A stretch of DNA of 64,000 bases from Poa pratensis (lineage: Eukaryota; Streptophyta; Magnoliopsida; Poales; Poaceae). How positions within the stretch are numbered: the stretch's first letter is position 1; every line of letters begins with the position of its first letter. The position numbers and the translations under genes were made by a program. Positions 57,554 through 64,000 of the stretch are shown piece after piece. The notes under the pieces were generated by a model that did not search any database, was not told where the DNA came from, and saw nothing but the letters and a program-made list of their open reading frames with translations. Location: contig CAMZMU010000117.1 of the NCBI GenBank assembly GCA_947311845.1, positions 74,295,042-74,359,041 on the forward strand, in the 5' to 3' direction.

Positions 57554-59124
57554 TGATACGTCTCAAACGTATCTATAATTTTTGATGTTCCATGCTGATA
57601 TTATATCAATTGCTACATGTTTTGGTTACACTTCATATCATTTTTATGCATTTTCTGGGACTAACCTATTAACAAGATGCCACAGTGCCAGTTTCCTGTT
57701 TTCTGCTGTTTTTGGTTTCAGTGAATCTATTAAGGAAATATTCTCGGAATTGGACGAAACAAAAGACATCGTCAATAATATCACGAGGAGATCACGGAGT
57801 CCAAAGGGGAGTCGGAGCAGACCCACCAGGGGGCCACGCCACACTAGGGCGCGGCCCAGGGTGGGCCCGCGCCCACCTATGGCGTGGTGGCCCCCCTCGG
57901 CCACCGACGCCGCCTCTTCGCCTATATATTCTCCGCGACGCGAAAACCCTATTACGGTCGATCATATTCCACGAAAAGTTCCGTCGCGGCCGTCATCGTC
58001 AATCTCAGATCGGAGGAGTTCTGAAGCTCTTCCCGGCACCCTGCCGGAGGGGAGATCATCACCGGAGGGCTCTACATCACCATGCCTGCCTCCGGAGTGA
58101 TGCGTGAGTAGTCCACCCCTGGACTACGGGTCCATAGCAGTAGCTAGATGGTTGTCTCTCTACCTTGTGCCTCCATGTTTAGATCTTGTGAGCTGCCTAA
58201 CATGATCAAGATCATTTATTGTAATGCTAGATGTTGTGTTTGCTGGGATCCGATGAATATTGATACCATGTTTATTCAAGTTGTTTATCTATGTGCTCTT
58301 GATCTTGCATGCTCTCCGTTGCTAGTAGATGATTTGGCCAAGTAGATGCTTGTGACTCCAAGAGGGGGTATTTATGCTCGATAGTGGGTTCAGTCTCTAG
58401 ATATCTGGATCAGTGACAGAAAGGTCTAAGATGGTAGATGTGCTGTTGCTACTAGGGATAAAACATTGGTGCAGTGTCCAAGGGCACTTGTATTGATTAC
58501 ATTACACACTTTACTTCATGCAATAATCTGTTGTTAGCAACTTAATACTGAATGGGATGCGGATGCTACCTTGAAGGTGGATTATTTAGGCATAGATGTG
58601 GTTGGAATAACGGTCTATGTACTTTGTTGTAATGCCCAACTAGATTTCATAGTAGACATCTTGGCATGTATTGCATTGTTATGCCCTCTCTATTTGTCAA
58701 TTGCCCAGCTGTAATTTGTTTACCCAACATGCTAGTTATCTGTTCTGAGAGAGACACCACTAGTGAACTGTGGACCCTGGTCCAATTTCCTCATACTGTT
58801 TACACAACCTGCTGCAATCATCTGTTTCCTGTTACTTGCTGTGTTTCCTGCTGTTTTCCACACCATACGTTTAACTCTTTGTTTCTGCAAGACCGGAGAG
58901 ATTGACAACCTCTCTGTTTCGTGTTGGGCAAAGTTCTGGTTTGTGTCTGTGCAGATTCCACGTTGGTGCAAGCTCCCTAGCGCCAGGGGGAGTCAACATC
59001 AACAACCTTCCGATAGATCGTCAAGTCCTACTGGATTGATAACCTTGGGTAGATTATTCAAGGGAAAACTTCTGCTGTCTACATCATAACCTTCCTCTTG
59101 GGGTTCACCAACACGTAGCCATCA
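57554..59124 (+). repeat. 5' LTR (1571 bp)
   Basis: Starts TGATACGTCTCAAACGTATC and ends CACGTAGCCATCA. By eye it shows about five substitutions and two single-base indels against the 1167 bp of 3' LTR in the window. Confidence 0.95.
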
Positions 59125-59134
59125 AGCTGTTTTC

Positions 59135-59237
59135 TGGCGCCGTTGCCGGGGAAGTACTCATCATCACCATCATCATCATCCTCAAATACTCTCCCGTCAA
59201 CCAGGCACCAGCTGTTTTCTGGCGCCGTTGCCGGGGA
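59135..59237 (+). promoter_or_regulatory. Duplicated primer-binding site (tRNA-Asp type)
   Basis: TGGCGCCGTTGCCGGGGA at 59135-59152 and 59220-59237, separated by a catcatcatc-rich spacer. Confidence 0.8.
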
Positions 59238-59396
59238 CTTGGAGGCTATTGGAAAGGGGAGTCTCTCAGTTCCAATCTCTTTACTTTGTTTTTGTCTTGT
59301 TTTAGTTTTGTTTTGCTTGCTGTTAAAAATCAAAAACCCAAAAAAATTAAATTCCTGCATCTAGTTTACTATTTCGGTTGTTACTTGCTTGTTGCC

Positions 59397-60253
59397 ATGT
59401 CTAGTTCCGCTCCTAATATCATGTCTCCTGAGGAAGAGGTTTTCACTTTTAAGCAAGGAAGTGGGGAGAGTTTTGGTGATGCTTGGTCTAGAATTTCTGA
59501 ATCCTATGTTAAAACTGAACCTAAAATGGCTTTGAGTCTGTTTCTTAGTAGTTTCTATTTTGGGTTGCTTCTTTGTTATAGATATGCTCTAGATGATGTA
59601 GTTGGGGGAGATTTCCTTCGTTATGATGGGGATCAAGCTTTCAATGCCATAAAAAAATTGCAGCATCTGCCTCTTCAAATAAAAAAATAGAATCTGCTTT
59701 TGAGAACATTCATTCAAGACTAGAATCACTTGAGTCAGAGTTGGCTAGTTTTAAAGAAACTTTTAAACTTTTTGAAAGTGTCCCTATGCCATTCGAACCT
59801 TCTGGATGGGTTCCTTCACTAAAAATTTCAATTGATGGGACAATTTTCTATGCTCATTGTGATATTAAATCTGAATTTTGCTTGATGCCTAAGAGGATTT
59901 ATGACTCCCTGAATTTATATGAACTCTCAAAAAGTGAAACTTTTGTAACTCTAGCTGATAATTCAATCAAGTTATCTTTTGGGACTACTCAAGGAGTTGT
60001 TACTAAAATAAAGGGAGTATTTACACCTACTGATTATCATGTCATTGAATGTGTAGGAAATGGGAGCATCACACTTGGAAGAGGATTATTGAGGCAATTG
60101 GGAGCTGTCATTGACATGGGTGAAGCTACTCTTAAATTTAAACCTCCATATTGTTTGCATCATTTTCCTAATGCCCCTAAAGCCAAGGCTAAGAAAAAGA
60201 ATAAGAGGTCTAAAGGTAACACTATTGGTACCTCTGGTCTTAACAATACTTGA
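59397..60253 (+). pseudogene. Mini-gag plus degenerate retropepsin
   Basis: ATG at 59397 opens the gag-like part (SPEEEVFTFKQGSGESFGDA, FYFGLLLCYRYALDDVVGGD), which stops at 59690. The next frame continues without loss (KKIESAFENIHSRLESLESE, coiled-coil-like) through PSGWVPSLKISIDG, AHCDIKSEFCLMPKRIYDSL and SITLGRGLLRQLGAVIDMGE, to TGA 60253. A one-base shift near 59665 separates them. The catalytic motif reads DIK instead of D-T/S-G or DLG, so the protease part is probably inactive. The end is Lys-rich, as in the related element. Confidence 0.65.
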
Positions 60254-60283
60254 TGCATCTCTTCATGCCTAGCTCAAAGGCAT

Positions 60284-60312
60284 TAAAGAAAAGCACTTCT
60301 GGGAGATAACCC
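60284..60312 (+). promoter_or_regulatory. Conserved post-ORF block
   Basis: Taaagaaaagcacttctggg agataaccc follows the last stop. Equivalent blocks are 965-990 (agaaagcgctttgcgggagg) and 35641-35668 (aaagcgcttatgggaggcaa). Confidence 0.6.
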
Positions 60313-60907
60313 ATGTTTTTATTTGCTGTTTTATTTTTGTTTTCTTGAGTCAAGGATGCTTGTTTACCTCTGTAGCAACTCCTTTGTATCTTTTATTTGC
60401 TGTTTTGTTGTGCCAAGGAGAGTTACTAATGCAAAGTTGGTTTTTATTTTCGGGACTGCATTGGGACAGATTGCTGTTCGTCACCGTTTAATTCAGTAGA
60501 AAATCAGAAAAAATCGAAAAATGCTGAAACTTTTTGTGCATGTTCCTGATGATGTTACGCAACTTTCATTATTTCAAAAGTTTTTCATCTGAGCATCGTA
60601 AGTGCCTCGAAAAAATTCGTCATTACAGACTGTTCTGGTTTGACAGATTCTGTCTTTTATTTTGCATTCTCTCTTTTACAAGTTTTTAAGTGGTTTCTTT
60701 TCGTGTAAAAGTGCCCACTTGAGCCTAGTAACAGTGGCTAATGTTTAAAATAGTTGGCTTGTGAGTTTGTCTTTGCTAGAACTTTGAAGTATTATCTTTT
60801 AGTGCACTAACCTGCTAATGAGAAAAGCTGTTAAGTTTTGGTGTGAAGGAAGTTTTCAAGTGTTGATAGAGGAGAATGATATTACATGATCAAGAAGAGT
60901 GAAGAGC

Positions 60908-60988
60908 TTAAGCTTGGGGAGGCTTACCTCCCCAGCATATTTCAAGAAGACTCAAGCATCTAAGCTTGGGGATGCCCAAGGCATCCCC
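60908..60988 (+). promoter_or_regulatory. Paired PPT-like tracts with hairpin
   Basis: Ttaagcttggggagg (60908) and ctaagcttggggatgcc (60960). GGGGATGCC/GGCATCCCC pairs 60968-60976 with 60980-60988. Counterpart of 36254-36340. Confidence 0.6.
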
Positions 60989-62833
60989 TTCTTCATCTAC
61001 AAATTATCAGGTCATCTCTAATGGTGCTATATTTTTATTGCTTCATGCTAGTGTACTCTTCCTTGGAGCGTCAGTGTGTTTTTGTTTTCAGTTTGTTTTG
61101 TTTTGTTTGCTGTGCTATACTTGTTGGATCCTAGTATTCATGTTTGGGAGAGAGACACGCTCCACTTTTTCATTAGAATACTCTTGTGCTTCACTTATAC
61201 TTGTTGAGTATTCCTGTCTAGTTGCTGTTATTGCTTTTAGCTCTCAGTTTTTCATGTATCTCTTGTTAGAGCTATCAGTTTCTTTTGAAGAAAGTACTCT
61301 CTTGCTTCACTTATATCTGTTTGGAGAGTTGTCAAATAAGTTGATTGGTGTTTGGTTGGACCAGAAAAATGCTATGCATGTGGTAGTGGTATAAAATGCT
61401 TACATGAATCTTTTTAGATCGTTGTCTTGAGTAATTTGATGCTTGCCAATTGTTTTGAGCTGTCAAGTAATTAATGTTTAAGCTTGTGCATCATGTAAGT
61501 AATGGCTATTAATGAAGAACTACTATAAGGATTTTCTGCTATAATAATCTGTTGCATAATTGGAAGTCCATAGTAGTCTAGATAATTTTTGGATGAAGGC
61601 TATGTGTTAACAAGGAAGACAGTGGGAGTCTATGGTTCGTCAAACCTTGTGTTTTATGTACACTCTTGCTATTCCAGTTGATAATGATGTTTGCTTATAA
61701 TAACCTTGCTAGCCTAAACTCTGTACTAAGAGGGAATGCTTCTTGTACATCCAAAACCTTGAGCCAAATCCATGCCACCTGTGTCCACCATACCTACCTA
61801 TTATGTGGTGTTTTCACCATTCCAAGTAAATTTCTTCATGTGCTATCTACTAACTACTCAAAACTGTTACATTTCCTTTTTGTGTCACTACTTGAAAAGC
61901 TCATAAGGACGTAGTAGTGAGATTTGTCATCTTCCATGCTAATTAATTTACAAGGATTGGCAGCTTCATCTGCTTCTCCACCTTTTATTTTGCATTAAAG
62001 AGCTGGTTAGTCCACCCTATAAATAAATAAATAGACACTCCTCCATGGTGAATGTTGGTGGGCACCCGAGGATTCGGTTAGCCATGGTTTGTGGAAAGTA
62101 AATGGTTGGGAGGAGTGTCACCAATAAGTGCTTGTTACAAGTGCAGTCCTAAAAACTCTCGGAACCGCTCTAAAAGTTAGTTAGCCATGGAAGATGACAA
62201 GTACCTGCTATTTGATTTGTTGACACCTGTATACACCATTACCTTACAAAACAATATTTTATGCTCTCTATATGCCTTCGGGAACTACAGCTCTAGCACA
62301 TGATGTTAATCCCTGCTTCCCTCTGCGAAGGGCCATTCTTTTACTTTTATGTTGAGTCAGTTTTCCCACTTCTTTCTGTCTCCTTAAGCAAACATCATTG
62401 TCAACTCCAGTATAACAGTTTTTACATAACTTTGTGTTTGGTTGATCATATTCTTTGCATTGACATTATCTATATGATATACATGTTGAAAGTTGAAGCA
62501 AAAGCTGAAGCTATTATCTTCCTTTGTGTTGATACAAACACTTTCATGTTGAAAGTTATTGCTGCTGTGAACTAACTATTATGTTAGACTATTATATCTC
62601 TAAATGTTTTATAGTATTATTCATGAAAGTTTGCACTTGTGTGATCACTTATGTTTACTCTTTATTTACTTGCTTGCAAACTATAGACCATTGGCTTGGA
62701 TCACTTCATTCAGATCATGTGCATTACATTGTTATTTGATCAAAGATTGTGTTGGTAGCATGTCACTTCAAAAATTATCTGTTTTTATCGTTTACCTACT
62801 CGAGGACGAGCAGGAACTAAGCTTGGGGATGCT

Positions 62834-64000
62834 TGATACGTCTCAAACGTATCTATAATTTTTGATGTTCCATGCTGATATTATATCAATTGCTACATGT
62901 TTTGGTTACACTTCATATCATTTTTATGCATTTTCTGGGACTAACCTATTAACAAGATGCCACAGTGCCAGTTCCCTGTTTTCTGCTGTTTTTGGTTTCA
63001 GAAAATCTATTAAGGAAATATTCTCGGAATTGGACGAAACAAAAGACATCGTCAATAATATCACGAGGAGATCACGGAGTCCAAAGGGGAGTCGGAGCAG
63101 ACCCACCAGGGGGCCACGCCACACTAGGGCGCGGCCCAGGGTGGGCCCGCGCCCACTATGGCGTGGTGGCCCCCCTCGGCCACCGACGCCGCCTCTTCGC
63201 CTATATATTCTCCGCGACGCGAAAACCCTATTACGGTCGATCATATTCCACGAAAAGTTCCGTCGCGGCCGTCATCGTCAATCTCAGATCGGAGGAGTTC
63301 TGAAGCTCTTCCCGGCACCCTGCCGGAGGGGAGATCATCACCGGAGGGCTCTACATCACCATGCCTGCCTCCGGAGTGATGCGTGAGTAGTCCACCCCTG
63401 GACTACGGGTCCATAGCAGTAGCTAGATGGTTGTCTCTCTACCTTGTGCCTCCATGTTTAGATCTTGTGAGCTGCCTAACATGATCAAGATCATCTTATT
63501 GTAATGCTAGATGTTGTGTTTGCTGGGATCCGATGAATATTGATACCATGTTTATTCAAGTTGTTTATCTATGTGCTCTTGATCTTGCATGCTCTCCGTT
63601 GCTAGTAGATGCTTTGGCCAAGTAGATGCTTGTGACTCCAAGAGGGGGTATTTATGCTCGATAGTGGGTTCAGTCTCTAGATATCTGGATCAGTGACAGA
63701 AAGGTCTAAGATGGTAGATGTGCTGTTGCTACTAGGGATAAAACATTGGTGCAGTGTCCAAGGGCACTTGTATTGATTACATTACACACTTTACTTCATG
63801 CAATAATCTGTTGTTAGCAACTTAATACTGAATGGGATGCGGATGCTGCCTTGAAGGTGGATTATTTAGGCATAGATGTGGTTGGAATAACGGTCTATGT
63901 ACTTTGTTGTAATGCCCAACTAGATTTCATAGTAGACATCTTGGCATGTATTGCATTGTTATGCCCTCTCTATTTGTCAATTGCCCAGCTGTAATTTGTT
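62834..64000 (+). repeat. 3' LTR, truncated by the window end
   Basis: Follows ctaagcttggggatgct at 62817-62833 and is collinear with the 5' LTR up to the last base of the window. Confidence 0.95.

Larger units (their letters stand above)
57554..64000 (+). mobile_element. Athila-type non-autonomous LTR retrotransposon, 3' LTR cut by the window end
   Basis: Same structure as 32896-39865: LTR, doubled primer site, mini-gag, degenerate protease, 2.6 kb non-coding DNA with paired PPT-like hairpins (60254-62833 has no other gene) and a second LTR from 62834. It is inserted in the Copia gag; the five bases before it are gtaac. Sequence differs from the 32896 element throughout, so they are separate subfamilies. 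Confidence 0.9.

Overview
This is nuclear DNA from a grass, almost certainly a member of the Triticeae (wheat, barley, rye or Aegilops group). The evidence is the dense nesting of long LTR retrotransposons with a tRNA-Asp-type primer site, CACTA transposons of the 'tagtcccggtt' and 'gagacggtt' subterminal-repeat types, Stowaway MITEs, a tRNA-derived SINE resembling the Triticeae Au family, and a plant GH10-xylanase-type gene. I did not identify a species. Most of the window is transposable elements; only about 42.3-51.5 kb looks like low-copy host DNA.

Layout. (1) 1-4847: 3' part of an Athila-type LTR retrotransposon inserted into a CACTA element. (2) 4848-18761: CACTA-type element or compound with four decayed genes: two B3-like DNA-binding-domain genes (5180-6223 plus, 7674-8657 minus), a 'putative plant transposon protein' gene (9541-11994 minus), and, head to head with it, a Ptta/En-Spm-type gene fused to a Ulp1 (C48) cysteine protease (12811-17765 plus). 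It ends in subterminal repeats and ...CTAGTG. (3) 19246-23731: a second CACTA family (copy A) with a deleted TnpA-Ulp1 gene, followed by single-copy-looking flank. (4) 24.4-26.3 kb: a Stowaway MITE and a LINE reverse-transcriptase fragment. (5) 26266-29427: minus-strand truncated LTR segment fused to copy B. (6) 29428-41809: copy B of the same CACTA plus flank, interrupted by a young complete Athila-type element (32896-39865). The flank is partly duplicated again (41156-41809). (7) 42.2-51.5 kb: Stowaway MITE, truncated GH10-xylanase-type gene, LTR-like segment, SINE, frameshifted aspartic-protease-like gene, diverged repeats, and a minus-strand host gene whose first exon is split by a small LTR remnant. 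(8) 51953-57553: minus-strand Copia element carrying a solo LTR (54303-55824) of the same family as the 3' LTR at 3307-4847. (9) 57554-64000: another Athila-type element inserted in the Copia gag and running off the window.

The elements are related in three ways. The two LTR elements at 32896 and 57554 are subfamilies with mini-gag, a degenerate protease, duplicated primer-binding sites and paired PPT-like hairpins. Two different CACTA families both carry a second gene ending in a Ulp1 protease domain. Copies A and B show that a CACTA and its flank were duplicated as one block. No tRNA, rRNA or CRISPR features were seen. Almost every coding region is frameshifted, truncated or interrupted, so few intact proteins are expected from this window.
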